A stretch of 64,000 nucleotides of DNA from NCBI RefSeq assembly GCF_001702265.1, contig NZ_MAUE01000025.1, forward strand, positions 1-64,000, in the 5' to 3' direction. The DNA comes from Pseudomonas aylmerensis. Lineage in GTDB: Bacteria; Pseudomonadota; Gammaproteobacteria; Pseudomonadales; Pseudomonadaceae. Below, piece by piece: positions 45,998 through 56,000 of this stretch (position 1 is the first letter of the stretch; every line of letters begins with the position of its first letter). The notes under the pieces were generated by a model. The model was not told the origin of the DNA and made no database searches. It was given only the letters and a program-made list of their open reading frames with translations. Both the position numbers and the translations under genes were made by a program.

Positions 45998-48079
45998 ATG
46001 ATGATGCCGAACTCCGCAGCCCAGACACCTCGCACACCTACCCAGAATTCCACCTTCCCCCAGGTTCCCGTTGATCAGCCGACTACGGGCATTGGCATCG
46101 GCCCCGAAAGCGATACCCCGACACCCTCCCCGTTTTCGAATACCTCTCGCGCCACTGGCGACACTCAACTGGCGGCGCTTTATGCCAGCACACTGCCACA
46201 AATCACCGGTATCGCCAGCCGGGACAGCGAGCTTATGCTGGAAAACATTCCGCCACATTCCACCTTTGGCCAGTGGTGGGCACAACTGGGGCGCGCCATG
46301 CAGTCCCCGGATGTGGGCGACTGGATGAGATCTGTGGGGATCGATACCCGCACGGTTCAGATATCTCCTGAAACAGGCCAAATTTCCTACAAGGTTCAGC
46401 ATCACATTACCTCCAATCCTTTACTGCAGAGCCGTGGGCAAGACGACAAGCGCTGGGCAGAGGTGAGCGGTCCGGTCATGCAGGCCGGCAAAGTCATTGC
46501 CGCGAATTATGGGTTTTCGAAATTCAAGCCACCCTTGTCGGAAAATAGCAACAGCGCGCCATTATGGCTCGTGGGGCGTTTCTATCGGGAGCGTGCAACG
46601 CTGCCCGGTGAAGTGCCACAGCGGGTCGCAGAGCTGGAGCGGGACAAGGCCTTCCAAGAACTGCCCCTGGAGCAATTTTCCAGTCTTCATGAAGCCCGCA
46701 GCGAAGAAAGCCTCGACAGGCAGAGGACGGTACTGGCTAACCACAATACGCAGCGCCACGCAGCCCAGGGTTTCATGCAGATGGTTACCTTTCTGGAAAC
46801 CGGAGACCTGCCACCGTCGTTGATCGGTGAGCATCTTGAGAAGAATACAATCCCGGTCGATCCCGACAGCACCTATGCGAAAACGCTTGCTGGCACATCA
46901 GGTGAGATCAGCCTTAAGCAGTACCTGCAAACCAATGGCTGGGATATCCCAACCACTGGACTGCAGGTGGAAAACCTTGTGAGTGCCCTGCTCGCTCCAG
47001 AACCCAAAAGCTCACCTTATGGAAACTATGGGGGCGCACTCACCTGGCCGGTTCCGCTTGATCGCAACGGCCAGCAGCAACTGCTGACGTACCTCAGGAC
47101 AGACCCAGATGTGAGCCGCTTCAACAGCGTGCTGGAATATTTGATGCAGGGCATGAACTTTGGGCCCGCCGAGTTGCAGGACCCGCAACGGGTGATCGAC
47201 CGGGTGATCCAGTCTCCGAAAGGCCAGGCATTGGGCGAAGCGATCATGGCCGAGTTCGAAACGATGGCGATCAAAGGCAGTGCCGAAGATTGGTTGCTGG
47301 CAGCCTTGAGCATTGATGAGAGCTTTCGCAGAAGCCCACCGGGCGTGTCACCAAAAGCCAGCCTTGGCGGGTGCATGCTGGCAACCTCGTACAATTACGG
47401 TAAGAACGCCGCAGAAATAATCAAGGAAATTGTCACGACCTTGGGCAGAGCCTCGTCGCCCGAGAAGGCGAATATTCAAGTACACCTGCTGCTATCGACC
47501 CGGGCGCCTGAGTTTCTGGTCAAGGACATCCCTGACAAGCTGATCTATGGCACTCACAGTTGGGTCAGCTTTGTCACGGCCGTAGATCGGCTTGAAGCCA
47601 GTGCACCCGGTTCGACTGCAACCATGAACTATGCGCAGGTCATGCTCCACGCATCCATTGCACCGGTCTCTGCCGAGGAGCGTCAGATTGAATATGTTGC
47701 CCAGGAAAACGCCCTCAAGGATTGGGCGCTGGCCAATGGCCTGGGATACCCCCAGAACGACCCACAGATGCAGACCGTGCGTAACGCTTTCAATCGCCAG
47801 ATTCAAGAACTGAGCGCTGCTTCCCAGGCGCAACGTACTCCGATGCCGATCGCAAGGGACATCGCATTGGCAGCGTTGAAGAACGCGTTGCCTGACATGG
47901 ATCCGGCGCTGTTTGATAAAAAATGCATGAGCTTCGAACCTGACGTGCCCGATTTCCCAGGCCCTACTCGATCATGGACCTGTATCTCGACGGCAGAAGT
48001 GTGCAGGATGCACCGATTGTACGAAACAACGTCAGCGATAACATTCGTCATAATACCGGTGACGTCGTCGCTGCATTAG
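45998..48079 (+). CDS. Giant toxin-like protein C, 5' part (frameshifted)
   Basis: The first 693-residue reading frame of a broken paralog of B. It carries the B-type N-terminus (STFGQWWAQLGRAMQSPDV) and body signature LLLSTRAPEFLVKDIPDKLIYGTHSW near 496. Homology to the other paralogs stops at about 47955. After that this frame reads an unrelated tail (SWTCISTAEVCRMHRLYETT), while the true continuation is in the frame one base back. A single-base loss near GATTTCCCAGGCCCTACTCG (about 47950-47970) explains it. Confidence 0.65.
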   Translation: MMMPNSAAQTPRTPTQNSTFPQVPVDQPTTGIGIGPESDTPTPSPFSNTSRATGDTQLAALYASTLPQITGIASRDSELMLENIPPHSTFGQWWAQLGRAMQSPDVGDWMRSVGIDTRTVQISPETGQISYKVQHHITSNPLLQSRGQDDKRWAEVSGPVMQAGKVIAANYGFSKFKPPLSENSNSAPLWLVGRFYRERATLPGEVPQRVAELERDKAFQELPLEQFSSLHEARSEESLDRQRTVLANHNTQRHAAQGFMQMVTFLETGDLPPSLIGEHLEKNTIPVDPDSTYAKTLAGTSGEISLKQYLQTNGWDIPTTGLQVENLVSALLAPEPKSSPYGNYGGALTWPVPLDRNGQQQLLTYLRTDPDVSRFNSVLEYLMQGMNFGPAELQDPQRVIDRVIQSPKGQALGEAIMAEFETMAIKGSAEDWLLAALSIDESFRRSPPGVSPKASLGGCMLATSYNYGKNAAEIIKEIVTTLGRASSPEKANIQVHLLLSTRAPEFLVKDIPDKLIYGTHSWVSFVTAVDRLEASAPGSTATMNYAQVMLHASIAPVSAEERQIEYVAQENALKDWALANGLGYPQNDPQMQTVRNAFNRQIQELSAASQAQRTPMPIARDIALAALKNALPDMDPALFDKKCMSFEPDVPDFPGPTRSWTCISTAEVCRMHRLYETTSAITFVIIPVTSSLH

Positions 48080-49890
48080 TTTCTTCATCCGCTGATATTG
48101 ATACCCGCAGCGTGCTTGCCGTCTTAAAAGAACTGCCTGATGTGTCGGGTAGTTTTAAAGCAACGTTTCGAGACTACAGTACGGCAATCAAGAAAAGCCT
48201 CGGCGTTCAATTCAAAAGCTTGATATCTAAACAGCCGTTGGCCATTCGGAAAGATTTTGAGGAAGGCAAAATCACTATTGTCCGAGAGGACAGCATAACC
48301 TACACACCCTACTCAATGGGGCCGATACCAAAGAGAAATACCGATAATAACTTGCTGTTCAAAATTGAACGAACCGGGAAGGCGCCTCTCACCTATGAGG
48401 TGGACCTAAAGAATGATCGAATCCTCGAACGTACTGACCTTGGAGATTTCCAGCCTGGCAAGTTTCCACTCGATCACACCCACCCAGGCACAAATTTCGT
48501 AGAAGTAAAACCCGTTTCGTCACGTCCGTACCCCCCAGGCTTAACCGATGAAAAACACGACGCTCCCGTGGTTCCCAACAGCTACAGCAGTGAGCGGACG
48601 TCCTACATAGCGGATGCATTTATAACCAACTCGGATATCGAAACTTTTGAAAAAGAAGCGCAGGGACTGACGACCTTTGATACCGAAGTGCCCTTCTACA
48701 AGAAGTTTCGAGAGTTCATGCTCAACCTGATTCCGCTGCGATCGGCAATTATCAACTTTCAGGAAGGGAAAATTGGCGAGGGTATTCTTGATCTGTCGCT
48801 GGACATATTTGGATTTATGGCGGGGATAGGTGCTGCGGCAAAGAGCGCCAAAGCCCTGCAAGTCGGCGCCTCATTGCTGGGCAAAACGCTTCATGTGGGC
48901 AAAATAGTCGGCCGAGGGGCCATTGGCGCCCTTAACCCCCTCGACGGGCTGGGTGACTTGGCGATTGGAGGTGCCAAGCTGGCTGGCAAGGGGGCAAAAT
49001 CCTTGAGTGGTGCCATTCGCAACTCGGACTTGCTGCATTTGGCGACGAGAGCGGATGTCGCCGAACTGACGGTGAAGGGGCCCAATGGGGTGAGCCAGTA
49101 CAAGACACTTGCCAAAGTGGATACCCGTACCGGAAAAGTTTACCGCTACTCGGCCAAGGCGGATAAGGTTTATGGGCGACCGCTTGAGGGCTTCAGCATG
49201 AACCCCGGCGGCGCGAATGACCGCTATTCTTTACTCGGAAGGCAACTGGCAGTTGACAACGTCGTGGATATGGGCGGCGCGATGAGGGACATAAAAGCGA
49301 TTGACAAAGAAATATTCACTTTTGTAAACGACGTTCAAGGCACGTCCCGATTGACGATTGTTGCGCATGGTTGGGAAAGAAACCCGCTAAAAAAATTATT
49401 CAATCTTGGCTCGACTGTATCAGACTTCGCCGAGCACTCTTACACGCCAGCACAATTTCTCAAACTACTTGAGAAACACGGTATCGATCCGAAGAAATAC
49501 GACAGCGTACGATTTGTTACCTGTTTTTCTGGCGAGGCCGGTACCCATTCTTTTGCGGCCAAGTTTGGTGAGCTGACCGGCAAGCCTGTGGCAGCCTTCG
49601 AAGGCACCGTCACGGTCAAAACCAATGACTTCGAGAGACCATTTAAAGCTAATCTGCACATCGCTAAAATCAAAAATCCAAAGCTCGATAAGAACGCTCT
49701 TTTAACCATCGCGGAAGAAAAACTCAAAAGAGACTTCGAAGGAAAAGTCGACAGAATCCTAAAAGTCGATAATGAACACAAGCGAGTCGACATCGTCAGC
49801 GACGGACTATCTGGCAACAAACAGGTAAAACAAGTGATCAACTATCGCCCCGCGTTCTACGGCAAAAAACCATGGAATACTGCCGGCTAG
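47974..49890 (+). CDS. Giant toxin-like protein C, 3' part with CPD-like domain
   Basis: Continuation of gene C after the frameshift: DLYLDGRSVQ aligns with DLYMSGRLKT in A. The linker IPLRSAIINFQEGKIGEGILD is intact. The C-terminal module has His at codon 49366 (IVAHGW) and Cys at codon 49522 (VTCFSGEAGTHSF), with YTPAQFLKLLEKHGI between them, very like MARTX CPD spacing. The ATG at 47974 is just the first Met in the frame and has no good ribosome site, so separate translation is doubtful. Confidence 0.65.
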   Translation: MDLYLDGRSVQDAPIVRNNVSDNIRHNTGDVVAALVSSSADIDTRSVLAVLKELPDVSGSFKATFRDYSTAIKKSLGVQFKSLISKQPLAIRKDFEEGKITIVREDSITYTPYSMGPIPKRNTDNNLLFKIERTGKAPLTYEVDLKNDRILERTDLGDFQPGKFPLDHTHPGTNFVEVKPVSSRPYPPGLTDEKHDAPVVPNSYSSERTSYIADAFITNSDIETFEKEAQGLTTFDTEVPFYKKFREFMLNLIPLRSAIINFQEGKIGEGILDLSLDIFGFMAGIGAAAKSAKALQVGASLLGKTLHVGKIVGRGAIGALNPLDGLGDLAIGGAKLAGKGAKSLSGAIRNSDLLHLATRADVAELTVKGPNGVSQYKTLAKVDTRTGKVYRYSAKADKVYGRPLEGFSMNPGGANDRYSLLGRQLAVDNVVDMGGAMRDIKAIDKEIFTFVNDVQGTSRLTIVAHGWERNPLKKLFNLGSTVSDFAEHSYTPAQFLKLLEKHGIDPKKYDSVRFVTCFSGEAGTHSFAAKFGELTGKPVAAFEGTVTVKTNDFERPFKANLHIAKIKNPKLDKNALLTIAEEKLKRDFEGKVDRILKVDNEHKRVDIVSDGLSGNKQVKQVINYRPAFYGKKPWNTAG

Positions 49891-50056
49891 CGCGTTAGAT
49901 CGGTGTGTACGCAAACAGCTCCGCGTCGTCCGTGGTGCGCGGACGACGCGAGCTGGGATTCAAAAACATGTAAAAACAGCGAATAGAGTCAAGCCAACAA
50001 GCGCTGGATATGCTCCTGCAACGTATCCAGATCGAACGGCTTGGCCAGGATCGGTG
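49882..50056. repeat. Direct repeat copy 2: end of gene C, hairpin and regulator tail
   Basis: Second copy of the 44790-44956 repeat, here in its intact setting: gene C stop, hairpin with 11-base arms at 49922-49932/49940-49950, and the 3' end of the response regulator. Homologous recombination between the two copies would remove the tip, scars and gene C. Confidence 0.8.
49922..49950 (+). terminator. Hairpin between gene C and the response regulator
   Basis: CGCGTCGTCCG (49922-49932) pairs perfectly with 49940-49950. It separates convergent genes and is the counterpart of the hairpin at 44824-44864. Confidence 0.55.
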
Positions 50057-50366
50057 CATTGCGCGTGATCGGGCTGTTGCAGTCGAGGATTTCCTGCGGG
50101 TAGCCGCTGATAAAGATGACTTTCAATTCCGGGCGCAGCTTGACCGCCGGTTCAGCGATCTGCACGCCGGAAATTCCGCCCGGCAGGCGGTAGTCGGTGA
50201 CCATCAGGTCCAGGTGCGGCTTGGTCGCCAGGATCTGGAACGCCTGCTCCCCGTCAATTGCCTTCAACACCCGATAGCCCAGGCCTGCCAGGTACTCACC
50301 CAGCACAAACATAATGGATTCGTCGTCCTCGACGATCAGTACGACATCTTGTGCATCTTCACTCAT
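49989..50366 (-). CDS. Single-domain response regulator
   Basis: A 125-residue stand-alone receiver domain: acidic pocket LIVEDDES, phospho-acceptor Asp in MVTDYRLPGG, Ser/Thr switch in FISGYP and Lys in LAKPFD. It has no output domain. It lies 78 bases after the kinase gene on the same strand. The ATG at 50366 (MSEDAQDVVL) fits the family; an upstream in-frame ATG at 50396 adds ten residues. It likely receives phosphate from one of the kinases in this operon. Confidence 0.88.
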   Translation of the reverse strand: MSEDAQDVVLIVEDDESIMFVLGEYLAGLGYRVLKAIDGEQAFQILATKPHLDLMVTDYRLPGGISGVQIAEPAVKLRPELKVIFISGYPQEILDCNSPITRNAPILAKPFDLDTLQEHIQRLLA

Positions 50367-50444
50367 GGGAAGCCTTTGTCCGGTCAATTGCTGCAATTAC
50401 GACCATGGGGTCACGCAGAGGTTGCGTCGGGGTGACGATTGATT

Positions 50445-51638
50445 TCATACCGACGGCTCAAGGGGCAGGCACACCCGAAACAAGGCGCCCTCGCCTATCT
50501 GGCTCTCGACCTCGATGGTGCCGCCATGGGCTGCAACGATCTGCTCTGAAATAAACAACCCAAGGCCCAGGCCCGCCGCCACCTGGCTGGCGGAAACCCG
50601 CTCGAACTGCTGGAAAATGCGCTTCTGGTTCTCTTGGCTGATACCGATGCCACGGTCGCGCACCTCTACCCGCGCTTCGCCGTGCTCGCGGTATACGCGC
50701 ACATCCACCGGGCTCTTGGCCCCGTAGCGCAAGGCGTTGGTCAGCAGGTTGGTGACCACCTGCTCGATACGGAACTCGTCCCAGTTGCCTTCCACCGGTT
50801 CTTCAGCCACCAGGTGCATGGACGAGTCCGCCGCCGCCACTTGCGGCGCGAAGTTCTCGACCAGGTTGCGCACCAGTTGCGCGAGGTCAAAACGCCCCGG
50901 GCGAATCGACAATTTACCGGTGCGGATGCGCGACACGTCGAGCATGTCTTCAATCAGGCGGATCAGGCTCTGGATCTGCCGTTCGTCGCGGTCAACCATG
51001 GCGTGCATCTTGTCCAGGGTAAACGCGGCCGCATTGTCCCGCGCCAGGTGCATCTTGCGCAGCTGGGTTTCAAGGATCAGGCCGTTGAGCGGCGTACGCA
51101 CTTCATGGGCGACGATCGACATGAAATCATCGCGCATGCGCACCGCCTGCTCCAGTTCGGCCTGGGTGGCCTGCAGGCGCGTGAGCAACAGTTCCTGCTC
51201 ACGACGCGCGCGCTCCAGGGCTTCGAGTTGCTGCTTGACTGCCTTGGTCTGGCGATACAGGTCGACGAACACATTGACCTTGCTCTTCACCGCATGGATA
51301 TCCAGCGGCTTGTGCAGGAAGTCCACGGCGCCGCTTTCGTAGCCTTTGAAGGCGTAATTGAGTTCGCGGCCGGCGGCACTGACGAACACAATCGGGATGT
51401 TCTTGGTTTTTTCGGTACCGCGCATCAGCTCGGCCAGCTCGAAACCATTCATGCCGGGCATCTGCACGTCGAGAATCGCCATGGCGAATTCGTGCTCCAG
51501 CAACAGGGACAAGGCTTCATCGGCGCTCAATGCCTTGAAGACCTGGCGATCCTCGCGCTTGATCAGCGCTTCGAGGGCCAGCAGGTTCTCCGGCAGATCG
51601 TCAACGATCAGCAGTTTGGCCTGGACAGTACTTAACAT
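50445..51638 (-). CDS. Response regulator-histidine kinase hybrid
   Basis: A 397-residue protein with an N-terminal receiver domain (LLIVDDLPENL, AILDVQMPGMNG), a coiled-coil linker, a HisKA domain (IVAHEVRTPLNG) and an ATPase domain (LLTNALRYGA, DRGIGI, GLGLGLFISEQIV). It overlaps the CheB gene by seven bases. The receiver-first order suggests it is switched by an upstream phosphorelay, probably the large kinase of the same operon. Confidence 0.91.
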   Translation of the reverse strand: MLSTVQAKLLIVDDLPENLLALEALIKREDRQVFKALSADEALSLLLEHEFAMAILDVQMPGMNGFELAELMRGTEKTKNIPIVFVSAAGRELNYAFKGYESGAVDFLHKPLDIHAVKSKVNVFVDLYRQTKAVKQQLEALERARREQELLLTRLQATQAELEQAVRMRDDFMSIVAHEVRTPLNGLILETQLRKMHLARDNAAAFTLDKMHAMVDRDERQIQSLIRLIEDMLDVSRIRTGKLSIRPGRFDLAQLVRNLVENFAPQVAAADSSMHLVAEEPVEGNWDEFRIEQVVTNLLTNALRYGAKSPVDVRVYREHGEARVEVRDRGIGISQENQKRIFQQFERVSASQVAAGLGLGLFISEQIVAAHGGTIEVESQIGEGALFRVCLPLEPSV

Positions 51639-52237
51639 GGGGAATATTCCAGGGAAGCCAACAGTGAGCCAATCTGGCTCAACGTAAGAATGTGGTCAGG
51701 TGTATGCAGCGCCAGGGCTGCACGGGGCATGATGGCAACACGTGCTTCAGTGGGTTCTTGCACCACGGTAGTTCCACGCTGTTGCTTGACGTGGGCCAGG
51801 CCACGGGCGCCGTCCTGGTTGGCGCCGGTCAACAGTATGGCGAGCAGGCCCGGGCCGTAGGTATCGGCGGCGGACTCGAACAGGAAATCGATCGCGGGCC
51901 GCGAATGGTGTACGCGCTCTTCCTGGCTCAACGACAGGCTGCGATCGTGCTCCACCGACAGGTGATAACCAGGGCCGGCAAAATACAGGGTGCCAGGCTG
52001 GATCACTTCCTTGTCGCGCGCTTCCACCACCGGCATGGCCAGGCGGCGGGCAAACACTTCGGCCAACTGGCTGCGGCGCTCATCGGGCAGGTGCAACACC
52101 GTGATGATCGGCAACCCGAACCCTCTGGGCAGTTCGGCAAAAACCTTCAGCAACGCCTCGACACCACCGGCGGATGCACCGATGACGATAGCCTCTATAC
52201 CCGCGACCAATGGCGGGTTGGCAGTCGCTTGAGTCAT
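51632..52237 (-). CDS. CheB-type protein-glutamate methylesterase domain protein
   Basis: A 201-residue catalytic CheB domain without a receiver. The catalytic triad is visible as Ser in GASAGG, His in VLHLPDERRS and Asp in LLTGANQDGARG. The start at 52237 overlaps the CheR stop (ATGA); the longer frame to 52345 lies inside cheR. Such receiver-less CheB/CheR pairs can modify non-chemotaxis sensor proteins; here the partner is likely the adjacent kinase (inference). Confidence 0.9.
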   Translation of the reverse strand: MTQATANPPLVAGIEAIVIGASAGGVEALLKVFAELPRGFGLPIITVLHLPDERRSQLAEVFARRLAMPVVEARDKEVIQPGTLYFAGPGYHLSVEHDRSLSLSQEERVHHSRPAIDFLFESAADTYGPGLLAILLTGANQDGARGLAHVKQQRGTTVVQEPTEARVAIMPRAALALHTPDHILTLSQIGSLLASLEYSPC

Positions 52238-53064
52238 AGTTTTCGGTAGATCCGTTCCTGTTTGACCAAGGGTTCGAATTGTTTGCCGAAGGCGGAGAAA
52301 TCCAGGGTCTCCTTGCTGCCCAGCACCAGGAAGCCGCGATGGCACAGCGACTCATGAAACAATCCGAATGCTCGATCCTGCAATTTTTTATTGAAGTAAA
52401 TCAATACGTTACGACATGAAATTAATTGTGTTTCTGAGAACACGCTGTCGGTCGCCAGACTGTGATCGGCGAATGTCACGTTCTCACGCAGCGACTTATC
52501 GAAGATCGCGTAATCGTAAGCCGCGGTGTAGTAGTCGGCAAATGAACGTTGGCCACCGGCCTGCTGATAGTTGGCGGTGTAGGCCCGCACATTCTCCAGG
52601 GAAAAGATGCCCTGCTTGGCCTTGTCCAGGGACGCCGGGTTGATGTCCGTCGCGTAGATGATCGTGCGCTCCAGCAAGCCCTCCTCGCGCAACAGGATGG
52701 CCATGGAGTACACCTCCTCCCCCGTGCTGCAGCCGGCGATCCAGATCTTGATCGACGGGTAGGTCTTGAGCAGCGGCACCACTTCCTGACGGATTGCCAG
52801 GAAGTGCGACGGATCGCGAAACATCTCGCTCACCGGAATCGTCAGGAACTGCAGCAGTTGCATGAACGCTGCCGGGTCGTGCAGCACCCGCTCCTGCAGC
52901 GCCGAAATGGTCGCACAATCAAACTGGCGCAAGGCGTGCGCCACGCGGCGTTTGACTGACGCACCGGAGTAGTCGCGAAAGTCGTAGCTGTACTTGAGGT
53001 AAATCGCCTCGATCAACAGGCGCAGCTCAATATCGCTGCTCTTCTCCAAAAAACTTCGCTCCAC
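52234..53064 (-). CDS. CheR-type protein-glutamate methyltransferase
   Basis: A 276-residue SAM-dependent methyltransferase with the N-terminal helical domain of CheR and the C-terminal catalytic domain: TIPVSEMFRDPSHF, the SAM loop IAGCSTGEEVYSMA and ISCRNVLIYFNK are intact. The start appears to be GTG directly after the kinase stop, so translation is coupled. The role is to methylate Glu residues of a receptor-like partner. Confidence 0.91.
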   Translation of the reverse strand: MERSFLEKSSDIELRLLIEAIYLKYSYDFRDYSGASVKRRVAHALRQFDCATISALQERVLHDPAAFMQLLQFLTIPVSEMFRDPSHFLAIRQEVVPLLKTYPSIKIWIAGCSTGEEVYSMAILLREEGLLERTIIYATDINPASLDKAKQGIFSLENVRAYTANYQQAGGQRSFADYYTAAYDYAIFDKSLRENVTFADHSLATDSVFSETQLISCRNVLIYFNKKLQDRAFGLFHESLCHRGFLVLGSKETLDFSAFGKQFEPLVKQERIYRKL

Positions 53065-56000
53065 TTAAATGCGTTCCATCTTCGGTAGCCATACGCGAAT
53101 CAGCGAGAACAGACGGTCCAGATCAATCGGCTTGGCCAGGTAATCGTTGGAACCCGCCGCCAGGCAGCGTTCCTGATCGTCCTTCATGGCCTTGGCCGTC
53201 ACGGCAATGATCGGCAGCTTCTTCCAGCGCGGGTCCTGGCGGATCAGGGCAGTGGCCTCGTAACCGTCCATTTCCGGCATCATCACGTCCATCAGCACCA
53301 GATCGATGTCCTCGACTTCGTTGAGTTTGTCGATGGCCTCGCGGCCGTTACGCCCGATCACCACCACGGCGCCTTTGTGCTCCAGGGCGCTGGTCAGGGC
53401 GAAGATGTTGCGCACATCGTCGTCCACCAGCAGGATCTTGCGCCCCTCGAAGACTTTGTCGCGACTGCGGGCGGTCTTGAGCATCTTCTGGCGATCATGG
53501 GACAGCTGGGATTCGACTTTGTGCAGAAAGAGTGTGACTTCATCCAGCAGGCGCTCTGGCGAGCGCGCGCCCTTGATGATGATCGAGCGCGAATACTTGC
53601 GCAGTTCGGTTTCTTCATCGCGGGTCAGGTTGCGCCCGGTGTAGACAATCACCGGCGGGAACGAGCAGATATCCTCGGTGGCCATGCGCTTGAGCAATTC
53701 GTTGCCGAGCATGTCCGGCAACTTCAGGTCGATGATCATGCAGTCATAGATATTGGTGCGCAGCAGGTCGAGGGCGGCCTGGGCATAGCCAACATCGGTG
53801 ATTTCAATGTCATCGTCGCCGATCAAGCGGGCAATGCTGTCGCGCTGCAGGTCATCATCTTCCACCAGCAGCACGCGCTTGACCTTCTGGGTCAGCTTGG
53901 CCTCCAGGCGCGCGAACACGTCCTTGAGCTCCTCACGGGTGGTGGGCTTCACCGCATAACCGATCGCGCCCATGTGCATGGCGGCTTCGACGCGGTCTTC
54001 CACGGAAATCACATGCACCGGGATGTGGCGGGTACTGGCGTGTTCCTTGAGGCGTTGCAACACGGTCAGCCCGGAATGATCCGGCAGGCGCATGTCCAAC
54101 AGGATCGCGTCCGGAGTGTATTCCTCGGCCAGGCTGTAGCCCTCGTCCGCGCCGTGGGCCACCAGGCAGTGGTAACCCAGCTCATGGGCCAGGTCGAAGA
54201 GAATACGGGCGAAATTCGGCTCGTCCTCCACCACCAGGATGCAGCGCGTGGTGAACGGTGCCTTGTCGCGGTCATCGGCAAACCGCGGGATCAGGTGCGC
54301 ATCGGCCACCGGCAGCGGCGACACCGCGATGGGCTTGGGCGCAGGGGCGGCCACCACCTGGCGCGGCTGCTCGATAGGCGGGGCGTCATCCTGGCGTTCG
54401 ACGTACTGCTCAGGCAAGACCAGGGTAAACACGCTGCCCTTGCCAGGCTCGCTGGTCACGCTGATATAGCCGCCGAGCAAGCTGGCCAGGTCGCGCGAGA
54501 TCGACAGGCCCAGGCCGGTGCCGCCATAACGGCGGTTGGTGGTGCCGTCGGCCTGGCGGAAGGCCTCAAAGATGCTTTCCTGCTGGTCCGGGGCAATGCC
54601 GATGCCGGAGTCGCGCACGCTGAACGCAATGCCTTCGCCTGCCGCACGGTACACCGACAGGCTCACTTGGCCCTGTTCGGTAAACTTGACCGCGTTGGAC
54701 AGCAGGTTCTTGAGGATCTGCTCCAGCCGCTGGCGGTCGGTGAACAGCATCGCCGGTGTGCCTTCCTGGACCTCCACCTGGAAACCCAGCTTGCGGTCGG
54801 CAGCCAGCGGTTCGAACATGCCGCGCAGGCCGTCGACCAGGCGCGCCACGCTGGAGTTTTCCGGGCGCATTTCGAGCTTGCCGGCTTCGACCTTGGAAAT
54901 ATCGAGGATGTCGTTGATCAGGTTGAGCAGGTCATTGCCGGCCGAATAGATCGACTCGGCGAACTTGACCTGTTCGGCGCTGAGGTTTTCCTGCGGGTTC
55001 TCCGCCAGCAACTTGGCCAGGATCAGCGAGCTGTTCAGCGGCGTGCGCAGCTCGTGGGACATATTGGCGAGAAATTCGGACTTGTACTTGCTCGAGCGCT
55101 GCAGTTCTTCGGCGCGGTCTTCCAGCTCGAGCTGGGCCTGGTTGAGCTCGACGTTCTTGCGGTCCATGGCGTCGCGCTGCTCGGCCAGGGTCTGGGTCTG
55201 TTCGGCCAACTGCTCGTTGGTCTGCTCCAGCTCCGCCTGCTGGGTTTCCAGGTGGGCCTGGGACTCCTTGAGGATGCGCGACTGTTCTTCCAGTTCCTCG
55301 TTGGCGGTCTTGAGCTCTTCCTGCTGCACCTGCAGTTCTTCGTTGAGCTGCTGGGTTTCGGCGAGGACTTCCTGCAGACGCTGGCGATAACGCGCGGCCT
55401 CGATGGATGTGCCGATGTTCCCGGCAATCAGCTCCAGCAGCTCTACATCACGCTCTTCCAGCGGGCGCAGGAACCCCAGCTCGATCACCCCATTGACGCG
55501 GTCGTCGTCGCTGGTCGGCACCACCAGCACACTGCGGGTCGGGCCATCGCCAAGGCCGGAGCTGACCTTGAAGTAATCCACCGGCACGTCGTCGAGGCGA
55601 ATCAGGCGGTCCAGCTGGGCAGCCTGGCCGACGATGCCCTCGTCGCTGTAGATCGACTGTTCCAACTGTTCCTGCTCGCGGGAGAAGCCATAAGTGGCCA
55701 CGCGCTTGAGGCCGCCGTGCTCCTCACGCACATACAACGCGGCGACGGCCGAGCCCATGTACTGGGCAAAGAATTGCAGGATGTTGCGCCCGAGCATGTT
55801 CAGGGTCAGTTGGCCCAGCACCTGTTCGGCCAGTTCGGTCTGGCCGTTACGCAGCCAGGCTTGTTGTTCGAGGCGCCGCGCGATCTTCTGTTGTGACGCG
55901 AGGTTTGCGCTGTAACTATCTGAAAGTGCAAGTAAATTCTTACGACCGATATAGGCGAGAAAACCACTCAGGCCCAGCACGAAAGCCAGGTAAGCGGTAA

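Noticed and set aside
47950..47985. Programmed ribosomal frameshifting in gene C.
   Set aside because: No canonical slippery heptamer in the reading frame with a clear downstream structure was seen. A simple base loss is more economical.
53377..55896. Long open frame (839 codons) on the plus strand opposite the hybrid kinase.
   Set aside because: It mirrors a clearly conserved kinase. Its translation is rich in His, Gln, Val and Gly with no domain, as expected for the antisense frame of GC-rich DNA.
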